The notes under the pieces are model-generated. The model made no database searches. It saw nothing but the letters and a program-made list of their open reading frames with translations, and was not told the origin of the DNA. Below are positions 10,825-22,857 of a stretch of DNA of 64,000 nucleotides, in pieces (the first letter of the stretch is position 1; each line of letters begins with the position of its first letter). Source of the stretch: Madurella fahalii (lineage: Eukaryota; Ascomycota; Sordariomycetes; Sordariales); contig CM056876.1 of NCBI GenBank assembly GCA_029876055.1, positions 1,550,001 through 1,614,000 on the forward strand. The letters are read 5' to 3'. The position numbers and the translations under genes are program-made.

Positions 10825-11950
10825 GGTCAAATGGGTGAAAAGGTAGGGTCTCGGGACATATGTCTCTTCGTCTGTGCTATGGAACGATGTCTAAGATCAG
10901 AGCCGCTGCTGAGGCCCCCAGTATGAGTAGCCTGGAGTTCCTGGAGTTTTATAGAAGAACGTTTTTCGGTCATCGTTCTCACCGAGGCCATGCTAATTCC
11001 GTTGAGGCGTCTAGGCCTCGCGTTCACCTGCCTGTTGAGCAGTAGAAGAAGGCATGGTGATGTTCTACATGCTAAGTTAGGGTATTTTGTAAGCGCTCAG
11101 CGGCATCCCGGAGACTCAGCCTCAAGCCAATCAAAAACCCTACCACACCGATGTGCAACCGCGGGGCCCAGGTTTATTAAGCCGGTTGCCCGCCCCATTT
11201 CCAGTATGGACACCTGAGGCGATCAACTCGCTCCCTCATCTCCAAGGCAGCCGACGGCCGATGAGGGTCCTATTATGTTGTAATGGAACTACGGCGCGAC
11301 GCGATCGGATATCCTCGTCCCCTTTGGTCTTTTATTAGCCTCTCGTCCAGGCACTGTCCCCTTGAGGTCCATGTTGCTCTGTGATTCCTCACCTCCAGCC
11401 TATCGACTCCTTCTGAACCCTCGCGACAGATACGCAGCAAATCTGCAGGGAATCCGTCTAAGAGATAGGGCGAAGCAAACCGTCCGTCGGTCATGTCACC
11501 ATATCCCATCCGACGCCGGACGCTCTCGACAGCATACCAAGCCCCAGAACTCACCACGTGGCTTGACATGCAAGAGAGTGCACTCATGGGCCCCTTGTAA
11601 TGTTGACACTATGCGGAACTTCGTTTTGCCGTTTTAGAACTTCCATTCTCTGCGACTTGCACCGGGATGCCATTCGTGCTGGCGTATCGGCCAGCCCACC
11701 AGTCTGCCCCAGCTGCCGCCTCGTGTATTTTCCACTCCAAACAACATTTTGCACAAATTTCCACGCTTGATCAACCTTGACCCGTTCCAGTCATTTCAAA
11801 TGACAGTTTTCTTTTTAGGAATCTCGGACAGAAGACCGAACACCAATGACATTACCACTAGAACTTCACGGTTACGTATATATAAAGGATTACTACAGCG
11901 CCCGTTCAACCTTCCTTTGACTGTACACGACATGATGTTTCTTCGTCGCT
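10825..11950. other. Divergent intergenic region, no supported gene
   Basis: This should carry the promoters of the minus-strand gene starting at 10824 and the plus-strand gene starting at 11951. A TATATAAAG element lies at about 11878-11886, some 65 bp before the second start codon. That fits a TATA box or the transcript leader of that gene. Confidence 0.5.
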
Positions 11951-13080
11951 ATGACTCCTAAAAGAGTTTTCCGCGAGCCTCCTCCCACGGACAACTTCAA
12001 CCCGTTTCGGTCGGGGCTTGTCAGAGGGGTCCTCGTGAGCGGAGAACCGGACACCCACGAGACACGTTCCGTCAGAGAGGTTTCTGTATACGGAATTCAA
12101 GCTCCGGCCGCCAACCAGTTGACGTTTGTGCCTTCTCCTACGTACCCTGCATATGAAAGGTTGTTTGGTGAGTTGCCATCCGGGCTTTTCTTACTCTTCC
12201 CAAAGCTCTTCCCTTGAGACTAACCTCTCAACTCCAAGGGCCTCCGGGCTTCGGCTTCCCCACCGACAGACCAACCACCACGATGTGGAACGATATTGAC
12301 AGCTTTCTTGGGTGGGCCGATACCGAGCAGTTTTGCGCCGCACCGCACGCCATGCCTTTTGGCTTTCAGGGGTACATCGAAGATGCGGAGCGCTCTTTCC
12401 CCGTTCCATCGAGCTCTCGCCAGGAGAGCGTGGCGATGGCGAGACCCATTCGGGGAAGACGGATCGAGAGGCCGGTCAACCGCCACATTCCGTCCAGAAT
12501 TTGCCATAAACACGAACTGCTCACTACTGCTGGCTTTCTCTCTTGGCATGGCGGCCCGTCTGGCACTATCGTTGACATCGAGGATGTTCTGATCTCGAGT
12601 CTGTATTTCGGTTCCTACATGTACGAGGATACATTCTCCGTACTCTGCACCGAACCCCCGAGAATCCCTACCGATCGAACCGTGGACCCCCGCGGCGACA
12701 TCTTCGAACCTATTTCGTTTTCGGGAATGTACATCTGGCTGAACGGCCCCAGTCCTAACCCTCCTGCCTGGGTATGGTTTTACATCCTCCCCGGCTCTGG
12801 CGCCGAGGCTGGCGTAGAGTTTATTCTGGGCGGCCCGGATATCAAACGGATCTGGGGCGACAAGTGGACACCTCAACAACACGTAGAGGGCATGCCTATT
12901 CTTCCGGAGGCTATGAGCGGATTTACGTTTGGAGCTGGGGACCCCTCTCTGGCCGAGCTCCAGAGGTAAGCGATGCCAACAGTTCAGAAATGCCGGCAAT
13001 TCGCTAACAGAGTTCCTTCCAGTCTACAACAACAGAATCAACGGTCTTTGTACAAGTTTGAGCCCAACATCCTTTCGTGA
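11951..13080 (+). CDS. Orphan protein, three exons, 333 aa
   Basis: The start is ATG 11951. Exon 1 is 11951-12167. Intron 1 is 12168-12238 (donor GTGAGT, branch CTAAC, acceptor CCAAG). Exon 2 is 12239-12965. Intron 2 is 12966-13022 (donor GTAAGC, branch GCTAAC, acceptor TTCCAG). Exon 3 is 13023-13080, ending TGA, and all phases join. The first ~70 residues are Pro-rich. The rest looks globular with many aromatic residues, for example FLSWHGGPSGTIVDIEDVL, GMYIWLNGPSPNPPAWVWFY and GFTFGAGDPSLAELQ. Two clean introns with good branch sites argue for a real gene. There is no signal peptide, membrane segment or recognised motif. It is divergent from copy B of the paralogous pair but shows no resemblance to it. 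The family is not recognised. Confidence 0.75.
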
Positions 13081-14757
13081 TGCTCTCCCTCGTCACGGTG
13101 TGCATGTTCTTTTTTTTTTTTTTTCCTTTTTTTCCTTCCCTCCGTCCCCCCTCCTTCCTCCCTCACCTTCTTTCATTCTCCCATTCTTTCATTCTTCTTC
13201 ATTATGGATTGGGGTATGAACTAAAGATAGATGTCAGGCACTGAGTCTCGCGGTTTCATTATTCCTCTCCCTCATTACATCCCGTCAAGAGCGCATCCCC
13301 CTCCCCCCTCCCCCCTCCCCCGGGGTTTCGGCTTCTTTCTTAGTTAGCTATCATGCCTCACTTTCCTTAGCAATTGACCATTTTCCCCCTTGACTGAACT
13401 CGTTTGCCACGGTAAGGGGCTGGAAACCGAAATGTCTCCCGCTCCAACCCAACTATCTGTGTATTCTCGCCCTCTCTGCCACTTGTGCGCGCTTGCATCT
13501 TGCGGGAATGATCCATCGGTTCTGACCGCGCTCCTGGCCCAAAGCGGAATTTGGAGGTGGGACTTTGGTCTCGTTCTCCGATGATCAGCTGCTTAGACTC
13601 CCCGTATGCAGTGTGATTCCACTGTACTACTAAGACGGGATCTGGTGCTCATTGGCCCGCCGACGACGAATCTTCGTGCCCTGCTCTGCCGTGCATGGCC
13701 GTTGACCCATAGACCAAGTTGAATTCACGAAGTCCGAGACGGCCTGATTTGGTGACAAACGGTTCGCGATTCGCAAGCCACAATCCAATGAGGGGGCCCG
13801 GTAACACGACAGTATGCATACGCAGGCAGGTGTCCGCTGTCAAATCGCAAACTAGACGAGCTGTGCAAACCCACAGAGACGGACGAATCTCCGGTTCTGC
13901 CTTGGTCCCACCCTTCCACTTGCGGTCCCTGGCCTCGACTCTGGGGAGTTACCTGTCCACACCAGCCCCATCACCTCGCTGAGTCTCGGGACGATCAGGT
14001 AGCGTTGCGGCGAAGCAATGCGGAAACCCCGCACCGACCCAAATCCTCAGAATCTGGGTGCAAAGAGACTGCCTTCCAGAACAGTTCGGTTGGGCTCTAG
14101 TACACCAGAACCAGGGGCGGGGAGGAGGTTGGGTTGGAGGCACTGGAGGCCAAGGTGAATAATGGTGACGACTGCCGCACCGTGCCGTGCCGTGCCGTAC
14201 CGTACCGTAGCTCCCCATCAGTTCCAGTTTTTCTTACAGCCCATTTGCTTCCGAGTGCGCTTCGTATGAGGCGAAGCGCGGTCCCTCGGGAAGTGGGTCC
14301 AGAATTACACGCGACATTGTCACACAAGACGAGAAGAACTGCGCCTCTGTTGTTTCGCGCCGAGACAGGGGTGACAAATGCCATGATCGGCATGCAGAGG
14401 GTTCTGACGCACCCATGCTGCGTGCTATGTACATCAGATGCGCCGTTAAAAAGGCAGATCGGATGACATATGCAGCCAAGTCACATTGGGGCAACCAATC
14501 CTGATTTACACCGCCCATTATAGGTCGACCCGTCGGTCGGGGTTCCCACTCTCAGTATGACAGGTGTGCTGCCCGGGGGACGGCGGACGGCACCTGTAAG
14601 TTACTTACGTATAGTTGGATCCCTCCGCAAGACTGTCAATATATCGGCAAGTTCCGGTGATAGCGACCTGAGCCGGCTAGTTTGTGCTGTTTACAGCCGC
14701 TTTTCAACCTAGATAAGGCACCCTGCACTTCGCCACCGAGTTTCTGCCCATGGCCCA
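13081..14757. other. Convergent intergenic region, no supported gene
   Basis: It starts with a T15 run at 13110-13124 and a long CT-rich tract to about 13200, typical of a fungal 3' flank. A (CCCCCCT)n-like cytosine-rich tract lies at about 13300-13321. No gene was recognised. Confidence 0.55.
14180..14209. repeat. Pentanucleotide microsatellite (CCGTG/CCGTA)
   Basis: About six tandem copies of a five-base unit, CCGTG changing to CCGTA in the last copies. It lies between genes. Confidence 0.8.
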
Positions 14758-16805
14758 TCAGGACCCATTACCGCCGGCATAATTCCTGCTCACATTGCCC
14801 TCCACCGTGATCAAGTCCTGGGCTACCACAGTACCGGGTGGCGAATACCCGCCAAGTGCCGTGACGGCGGCCGCGAGCGCTCGCCAGAAGTCACAAGACG
14901 ATTTCGGGTTCTTGTCGTCGCTCACGCTGCCGAACCCCCATCCTCCCACGTCAAGGACGCCCGCTATCTGCTCCCCCGTGCTGCTGGGGTGGTCCCATCT
15001 CACCGCAGGCGGCAAATTCCACAGCTTCCGGTTCGTATTGGGGTCGCCGGTGGTGATGTAGGACGCAAAGTAGCTCTGCATGGCCGCGCTGATCCCAGCC
15101 ACCAACCCCCCGAGCACGGGGACGAAGAACATGGCGAGGTCGTCGAGGAACGTGTCCGAGGTGAAGGCGGAGCTGAAGAAGGTCGGCATGAGGTCGGTCG
15201 CGTGCCAGCCTGGGAAGACGCTGTACTGCATGCTCCAGACCCTGCTGTCACCTACCGCCTCGGTGATGTCTATCCCAGGGAGGTTAGACTCTGGAAGGGC
15301 AAATGGTGCTGCGGGACTCCCCAGACTTACAGCGCACGTTGCAGGTGAAGGAGCTGTCTCTCATAAAATCTGTGACCCTTGCGGTCTGGGTGGTGTACTT
15401 TGGCTTTCTCGTCCCACTTACCGGGGGATAGTACTCCTCGATCTTGTCATTGACTCCCGCACGAAGGGTGTAGTTGGGGAATACAGAGGCAAGGAAGTCC
15501 GAGAACTGCGAGTCGGTTTGTATGGAGCCGTCGACAAACAAGCTCGCCTCGTCGGCAACATGTGAAAGTACCAGCGACTCGATCTTCCAGTAGTTGCCCG
15601 AGCTTAGCTCTAACACTGGCATCTGCCGGATGTATTTCCCATCGGGTGTCGGCCCCACCGCAAACGACCCAGGTATTTGCACTTGGCTGAGGGCGCTATT
15701 AGCCCTGACGAGTGTCGAGGGGTCCGCAGCCCGGAGGCAATCTAGCCCCTTGCCCTTACAGCCCGCTAGCGCGGCGAACTTCTGGAACGTATCCTCGACG
15801 GCGCCTGCGCGGTCCCATATCGGCTGGAAGGCAGGAGATTGCAAGATTGCCCGGGAGAAAAGAGGATCAAGCCGGCCACCTTCGGCAACGAGATGGTGCA
15901 TGATGGATCCCGCACCTGCTGATTCCCCCATCGCCGTCACACGCTCCGGGTCGCCGCCCACCAGGTGGATGTAATCCCGGACCCATTCCAGGGCAGCTCT
16001 CTGATCCCACAGCCCGGCATTCGGAAGACCGTCTCTTTCCAGCGTTGTACCGCCGAGGAACCCGTACGCGCCTAGTCGGTAGTTGATGGCCACGAATATC
16101 ATGCCGTTGTTAGCTTGGCCTATCATGCCGGAGCCGTCATAGAAGGGTAGTTGCGGCGTCATCGTGTCCTTGCTCCCAAAGACATAGCCGCCTCCATAGA
16201 TCCATACCACAACTGGCAGCTTAACGGAAGGGTTCCTGATGGCTTTGCCCGGTACAAACAAATCCAAGAAGAGGCAATCCTCGCTTCCACCCGAGAAAAG
16301 CGGAACAGGGATGCCCCCCAAGCTGTACTATACAATCAGTCCCGGCCATACCCAGTCTTCTTATAGATATGGTACATACAATTGGTTGAGAGCGGCTCCG
16401 ACGGGGGACTGATTCCCTGGTCCAACGAGGTTCACTCCATTCGGGGCGGACTGAATACACTTTGGGCCGTAGCTGCCGTCCTGCAGCGTCGAGTTGGGCA
16501 ACGGCGGGGCAGGCTTTGCCCATCTGAGGCTTCCCACTGGCGGCGCTGCGTAGCGGATATTCTTGAAGACATACCTCCGGACACGCCCGTCAGTTCACGT
16601 CATGAACCAGCCAGATCCCTACCCTAACTTACAAGTCACTCGCGGGGCGGTAGCTCGCCGCTCTGTAAGATGCATATGGCAGCGTAAGGATTGGCAGAGA
16701 TGAAGGGGTTTGGAACGTAACACCAGGCTTTAAAGGAGAGGAAAGAACGAGAGAGAACCATAGAAGCTCGAGGGAGAGGAAGAGGATTGTACGGAACGAC
16801 CCCAT
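14758..16805 (-). CDS. Secreted type-B carboxylesterase / lipase (alpha/beta hydrolase), 623 aa
   Basis: Four exons join in phase: 16805-16633, 16574-16380, 16322-15331 and 15269-14758. The introns have GTAAGT or GTATGT donors and AG acceptors. The ATG at 16805 is followed by a hydrophobic signal peptide (MGSFRTILFLSLELLWFSLVLSS). Family features of type-B carboxylesterases (cholinesterase-like) are clear: NIRYAAPPVGSLRW, the EDCLFLDLFVP block, the oxyanion-hole segment WIYGGGYVFG, the nucleophile elbow GESAGAGS (Ser near 257), a probable acid in VADEASLF (Glu near 381) and the catalytic His in PGWHATD (near 476). All three triad positions are present, so an active extracellular esterase acting on carboxylic esters is likely; the substrate cannot be told. 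The last intron (15330-15270) was chosen because its acceptor GATAG restores the family sequence NVRYITEA; nearer acceptors give a stop or too short an intron. Confidence 0.9.
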
Positions 16806-19403
16806 CCTGGTGGAGCGAAGAGTACCCTTCTCCAAATTCCCAGGCCCCAGCGGTCGACTTCAAGACGGAACAGAGCCTCACAGAGAGGACTGACGATTCG
16901 AGCGGAGACCCCTCATATGTAGTATACCAGTGCCCCTTACCTATCGAGGCTGGAACAGCCACATCCGGGCCATGTCCCTTCATCGACTCTGTAATATCCT
17001 CTATGTGCCCTAGCACTATTGGCTCCCTGCTTATCTTAAGTTTCCGCGGAGCAAATGAGCTGTGAAAGAAGCTCGGAGAGCGGCGGTTCCTAGTCTAGGG
17101 CAACAGAAACCGTTTGCTGTCGCAAAAGTAATCACCTCGTCTCTCCACTGATGGGTTCTGGTTGGATAAGGTGCAAGCGAATCATGACGCTCAATTGCGT
17201 TGCCCGAGATGGTCCCTGGCACCGAAGCGAGATTCGCAAGCGATTCCATTGGTTTGGTGACGCGCGGTCGGAAGCCAATCACGGGGGCCAAAACGAGACT
17301 TGGGGGACCGGACAGTTTCAGTCCAAAATGGTACAGTCACTAAAACGTGGTATTTTGATGCACGGTTGTGATGGAGTCCCCAGAAAGCGCGGCTATGGAG
17401 ATTGCACGGGTCCGTTGCGTGCCCAACTAGAGTCAGGTGCCGTGGTAAGAGACCAAGACCAATTGCTGGTCATGAGAATGGAGGTCGCAACGAGAGTTGG
17501 GAAATAATCGAACATGGGCTTTTGCTTTCATTGAGCTTGGCTGGCCAGAAACTAGGAAGGAGGAAGGGGTGAGATGGAAGAGGCGGCAAAGTGAGCTGCG
17601 AGACACTGGTCATTGGAGATTTGCTAGTACTTAGGTAGCCAACCCTAAACCCCCATAACCAAACTCGAAACGAATGTTTTCCCTCATATTACATCACTCA
17701 GCCTCTCAAAACGGTATCACGCTCCGGCTTTCTCTAGGGTCTAAAATAGCTCGCCGGGAACTTGCCCAAGAAGAATCCGGCAACGGGCAAGAATCAGTTT
17801 TGTCCCTTCTCCGTGATAACCCTCCTGGCGGGCTACTGAACCTCTCAAGACACATCCTAGGTTGCAGAGTGTGAATGAAAGCCAACCTCAAATGAACTTC
17901 AAGGTAGAGCCAAAACTTACAAGAAAAGAAGCAAGCAGAAGTTTATCAGCTAGCCCCCTTCACCAGTAAAAAGGAGGTAGTCAGTTACGAAACAGATGGC
18001 ATCCGGGGAATTTTGTTCGCGAAAGAGCTCGTAACTTGAGGAGTTAGCGTAGGATGGAAATGGTCAGCGCTTGTTCCAGAGAGTCGCGTTAAGACCTTGG
18101 TGATATTAATGAAGGTCTAACGGGATGAAGAAGGAATCGTGGAACCGTCTTACAGGGAAGAATCAGAGCAAGTGAAAGCCCCACCTATCTCTCCACAATC
18201 AGTGAGCTCCCCCGGTGTGAAATTTACTACTGCGCTAAACAAACCTCCAGCGAACCGTCATAAGTATCAGTGTTTTGCTCCGTATCAGAGGTCTACCTGA
18301 GCCAGCTTAACCGCCTATAATAAACGGAACTACCGTGCCCATGAATTGTAGCCCAACTAGAGGAACACATTAACCGTAGTTCCTTTGTAGTCTCCTTCCA
18401 CTTTTCTCGTCGAGGGACCAAATGAACTCGTTGTCCACGAACCAACCACGCCTGAGCAATGGATTGGTATGGCGCCGCTTACTGAACACAATACGAAGAC
18501 GGTTTCACAACTTAACGTCTGCTTTTACGAACAGATACATCATAGCTTAGCCTTCCGAATCGACAACGCTGTTGGTCTATTTATCGCCTGCAGGGGGAAA
18601 TATCAGGAGTTAGTACACATCATTCCTCAACCCTAACCCTACAGCGAGAAGCCCCTGAAATAAACATACTTTCTAAATACAAACAACCCAGAGAGTTACC
18701 GAACCCGCGAGCCCTGCAGGTGCGCCGCGCTCAATGGACAGCCCAGCAGCGTGGCCGCGCGATCACCCCGCAGAGAAAGTTGAGCCTCATGACGCCATCT
18801 GCAGCCGCTCAGGTCTTGCAGTGTATGACGTGTAGCCGGAATACTGCATCTTTCCACGCGAGATCACTTCGGACTTCGGGGCCTCCAATCCCGCAAACGT
18901 CCAACTTCTTGCTGCCGTAAACTTAGTGTCTCGATTTGACTGCTCAACTCTCTATGGAAGTTAAGAAGAATACGATAGTTCGCCCTCATCCCCCTTCAAG
19001 ACGTTTCTCGAGAATCATGAACTGGTAAGAAAGGCAGACAACCTAACGTACAAGGACTAGGCCATTCCTGATCTTGGCCTTCCCCCTTTCCCCGTAACGC
19101 CAAGCAGGAAGCAGAAAGGAAACGAGGCAATGCAAAAAAGAAGAAGAAAAAAAGAAAAGAAGAAGAATGATGGAGGAAACCTTACTCTCCGTCATCCACA
19201 GAAACCTCCCTGGCATCAGAGTAAAATGCCAAATCGTCATGGCTAAGAGCAAACACTCCAGCTCCTTTACCATGGTTCCAATCTCTAGTCGTTAGATCCC
19301 ATGACCATCCTCAAGCAAAAGGCCTCCACACGCCATTTCAATGGTTGTCATAACTAACTACTGCGGTCGCTCGAACAAAATCCGTGTCGTAATCCCTGGC
19401 GAA
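16806..19403. other. Intergenic, no supported gene (2.6 kb)
   Basis: Upstream of the esterase and downstream of the minus-strand SH3 gene. It contains an A/G-rich run at about 19136-19167. Short chance matches to CCCTAA (17643, 18631) are not tandem. No open frame with convincing composition was found, and no transposon ends were seen. Confidence 0.5.
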
Positions 19404-20803
19404 TCACTCCTTCATCTTAACATAATTGCTCGGGAATATCCCATGCCTTGTCCCAATCATGCCCGTCCTATCACACGTGTCAGTCAGCCACCTTTCTCTT
19501 GCAAATCAGATGCGGCGCAACCCGAAACATACCACCAATCATTGTCACTGTCCGTCTTCTTGAGCACGGTGATGACATCCCCCTTCTTGAAACCAAGATC
19601 CCCCGGCTGGTCGGCCTCGAACGTGTAGAGCGCGATCGCCTCGTTCTTCTTCAGCAACGCCTCCTTGCTCGCATAGTTTGGCTTTGGCGCCGTCGGCCGC
19701 CCCGGCCCGACCTTCTTCTCTGTGCCATCGTCAGCCGTACTTGACGCGCCAAAGCCGTCGTGGAACGTGCTCGACCGTGACGCCTGCCCAAACGACCGCG
19801 GCTGATCGTACACGTCGTCTTGCCAGGTTGTCGACCTCTTAGGCCGGCCAAACTCGTCGTGTGCGTGCCCACCGCTGCCGTAGCCCGTATCCCGTGCCTG
19901 GCCTTCCCCGTAGGCGGGGCCTGTCCTGTTGCCCCACACCACCGCATCATGGCGGTCATCATACACCGGTATGTCGTTGTACATCCTGTCATCCATCGAT
20001 CCCGCCGACACTCCACTAAAGACGCGGGAGTTGAGGATGCTCAGAAGCGGTGCCGCCGCAGGAGGTGGCCGTTCAGCTCCTGTGAGGAGTTCCCTAGCAG
20101 AGATGGGGCGGCCATAGAGCTTCGCGTTGGCATCCTTGCGCTCGATGATAGCCGAGCCTTCTAGCGAGACGCCAGCAAAGAGGCCCTTAGTCTTGGAGTA
20201 GCTGAAGATGCCCGCCACGCCCTTCAGAGAGGCAGCACCAGCCGCCTCCGCGTTCCGGCCGACAGGTCCTGCCGCGATCGAAACGTTTCCGCCGAGCGTG
20301 AGGGCGCCGGCCTGCGAAAACGTCCTGATGGCGCTCGCGTCGTTGAGTATGAAGACGAAGTCCGTGAGCTCGAAGCCGATCTGGCCGCCGAAGCCGGCAC
20401 CACCGGTCGCGATCGCTGTGGGCGCGCTCCAGGAGCCGTCGGGGAGGCGGGCGACAACGAGACCGCTGCCGAAACGGGCCGAGCCGAGGAAGCCGGCTTT
20501 AATTACTGTGAGAATCGCTAGGCCCTGTTGCGGACGAGCTGTTTAGACCTGCGCGGGGACTCGGCGACGGAATGGGGGTTGATTGCTTACCTTGGCGCTG
20601 GCAAGCACGGAGGGCGGGATGACTTTGTCGGGGCCAAATGCTTGACGTGGGTCGATAAACGATGTCAAGATTTTGGCGCACTTTTTGCATTCCGCTGTTG
20701 ACCGAGGTGTTAGCAAAGACGCATCTATTGGATTGGCACGGCACGGAACACTCGGGTACAACTTACATGCCATAGACGACGGGAGGGGGTTGTTGATACC
20801 CAT
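19404..20803 (-). CDS. lsb3: Lsb3/Ysc84-type protein: Ysc84 lipid/actin-binding domain plus C-terminal SH3, 398 aa
   Basis: Four exons join in phase: 20803-20767, 20694-20591, 20524-19533 and 19467-19404. The introns are 72, 66 and 65 bp with GTAAGT, GTAAGC and GTATGT donors. The first ~215 residues match the Ysc84 (DUF500/SYLF) domain, with MGINNPLPSSM, the GPDKVIPPSVLASAK segment, GLAILTVIKAGFL, GGQIGFELTDFV and GIFSYSKTKGLFAGVSLEG. A Gly/Arg/Asp-rich disordered middle follows. Residues ~341-398 form an SH3 domain (AIALYTFEADQPGDLGFKKGD, then DNDWW and HGIFPSNYVK), split by the last intron just after the conserved Trp pair. In yeast, Lsb3/Ysc84 binds Las17 and actin at cortical endocytic patches; the same role is inferred here. 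It is divergent from the Golgi SNARE gene at 21994. Confidence 0.93.
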
Positions 20804-21993
20804 GGCTGCTGGGCGGGGGGTTCAAGCTATCTCGAGATTGGGCAGGACGGTCACAGATGCAGAGCGTTGGGATGTCAGATATTCGGCGATCGTAAGAAGG
20901 TGAGGTGAACAGCCGGAGGAAGCCCGGGATCGGGAAGAATGTGGGGGTGGAATCCTGGCGTGAATTTGCACCTGCTTGTTGGAAGCGCTGGCTTAGGGTT
21001 CGCAGTTAACCGGCTTGGCTGCAGCTTGAAATGTGTGCAGATGGTGGATCCTGACACGAAGTATACTTTGGCAGGGAACAAAATTCGGCCTTTCACGATG
21101 TCAGATGCTTTGCGATAAGTTGCCGCGCGTCGATGGCGGCTGTGAGGACAGGTGATTAGTCTGGAATGGGGCGGAAGCTTCCCCGCAGGCTGCGGGAGGT
21201 CTCTCGCATGCCAAGCTCCGTTTTGATAGATGCTGGTCAAAGTTCAGACGCAAATCGCAGCCCATTTTGGAGGATACTGTAAACTATACACACGGATGGA
21301 GGGTAGAGCTATGATCAACGGTTGGAGTACACGCCACTACATGTAGAAGCATGCACGCATAGTAATTTCGCGTCCTGTGATTTGGGGAAAGATGTTTCGA
21401 TCTCTCTCGTTCCTGATCTCCACTGCCCCAGCCGGCTGCGAGACTGACATCATGGCCCACCCCAAGTCCTTGCCACACTGTGGCTGAAGCCTCCACATGC
21501 CCTGGGCAATGCCAAGCCTGCTTTTCCTGCCTTCCCCGGCTCCAACCCCTTTCAAGCCTGTGCGCCGCAGTTGCCACGCCTCCCTCGAAGAAACGACACA
21601 ACACGCGAACAAAGACTCTGATAACGCCTCTGTGCGCCTACTACTGGCTGTATCATCCAAAATAATTGCACAAATCTTGACGATTGCACGACGAGCACGT
21701 GCGATCTCCCGAACCTTCCAACGAACGACCTCGGACGCAACAGCAACCAACCTCAAACAGCCACCGTCTCGCAACAAACCACGAACTCCCTCCCCCCTTC
21801 TCCGGCAACTGCGGCAACGAAAACCACGAAGCGGGCGCCAGCGATTTGACCTCCAGACTACATCCCCACGGAACGGTTGCAAAACAAACAACATCACTCA
21901 CTTGACTTGCTGCACCACGAGTCAACGGGCCCCCGGTTCGAGAGGGAACTAAGCGCCTACAAACGGATACCCAATAAAAAGACAACCGGCAAC
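20804..21993. other. Divergent promoter region between lsb3 and sft1
   Basis: About 1.2 kb without a supported gene. The part next to sft1 (about 21640-21990) is C/A-rich and lacks G-rich stretches on the plus strand, as expected of a fungal promoter or leader. An antisense opening here is a composition artefact. Confidence 0.55.
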
Positions 21994-22445
21994 ATGTCAG
22001 AGTCCTACGAACGCGAGCGTCAGAACAACGCCCGTCTCGACGAGCTGTCGGCCAAGGTGTCTGCCCTGCGCGGCGTGACTATCGACATTTACGACAGCGC
22101 CCGCTCGCACGAGGTGATTGAGTCGACGGTATGTTTTGAGATCTTGCCTATAGTACCCAGAATAAGAATTGTGTGCAAACGCCCCCGAGGATTTTGTTTT
22201 GGGTGGGAGGAGGGGGGATGATGGTCCAAATATCTAATATATACATGCGTACAAACGGCTAATATCTCGCCGCTTGCTTGCTCTAGTCCGAGACTTTCTC
22301 CTCCATGACGACACAGCTGAAGGGCTCGGCTGGCCGGCTCGGGCGGATGGCTGCATCGGGGAACAAGGTCGCCATCTTCAAGCTGGCGGGAATCATCATT
22401 GGCACCGTGATTGTCATCTATTACCTTTGGAGGTTGATGTTCTGA
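21994..22445 (+). CDS. sft1: Sft1-type Golgi SNARE (Bet1 family), 97 aa
   Basis: Exon 1 is 21994-22128 and exon 2 is 22287-22445. The 158 bp intron has donor GTATGT and acceptor CTCTAG and joins in phase 0. The protein is 97 residues, the same as yeast Sft1. It is one SNARE helix with a heptad pattern (RLDELSAKVSALRGVTIDIY, then SETFSSMTTQLKGSAGRLGRM), followed by a C-terminal membrane anchor (FKLAGIIIGTVIVIYYLW). Bet1/Sft1-type Qc-SNAREs drive fusion of vesicles within the Golgi; this short form without an N-terminal domain fits Sft1 better than Bet1. It lies between the actin-patch SH3 gene and an ArfGAP gene, both also membrane-traffic factors. Confidence 0.92.
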
Positions 22446-22857
22446 GCAGTGTTGTCCCGGACAGCGTTGTACAGGATGCCATTGGAGGATATCATTGTGG
22501 TTAGCTTAGGTTGTTTTGGTGTGGGCATAGCATCGGCGTTGGGAGTCCCTTTGGTTATCTTTGTTGGCGGACCTCCGAATCCAGCTTGGCTTGACCCGAT
22601 AGGGTGTAATACGAATGATCGTGGTTGTATTGGTATTGAGGTTCAGTTTATGGCGAATAACAAGCCAGAACATGCCGCCTCGCTTTTGTCCTTGTTATCT
22701 CCTGGATCAACCCACCAACCACCCAACTGCTATGCGGCTATGCGGCTTCCTGTATTATATCCCTAAACTAATAAGACACCACCGTCTAAATGCCGTCTGT
22801 TTGTATAGTTAACTCTGGCTCAATGGATTTCAGGAGTGATGCGTCAGTTAAGGCTGC
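22446..22857. other. Convergent 3' region between sft1 and age2
   Basis: About 410 bp holding the 3' untranslated ends of two convergent genes. No further gene was seen. Confidence 0.6.

Noticed and set aside
1..13080. A biosynthetic gene cluster in the orphan region
   Set aside because: No polyketide synthase, peptide synthetase, terpene cyclase, transporter, P450 or zinc-cluster regulator is present.
15291..15330. A 40 bp intron in the carboxylesterase ending at TTCCAG
   Set aside because: It gives an in-frame stop at the junction. Extending the intron to the GATAG at 15270 restores the family sequence and includes a CTAAC branch site.
18628..18645. CCCTAACCCTA motif resembling a fungal telomere repeat (also CCCTAAACCCC near 17643)
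   Set aside because: Only about two units, not tandem beyond that, and flanked by ordinary sequence. Not an interstitial telomere array.
21337..21897. 186-codon minus-strand opening upstream of sft1
   Set aside because: Antisense to a C/A-rich leader, Arg/Cys-rich, with no domain. Explained by the base composition of the promoter.
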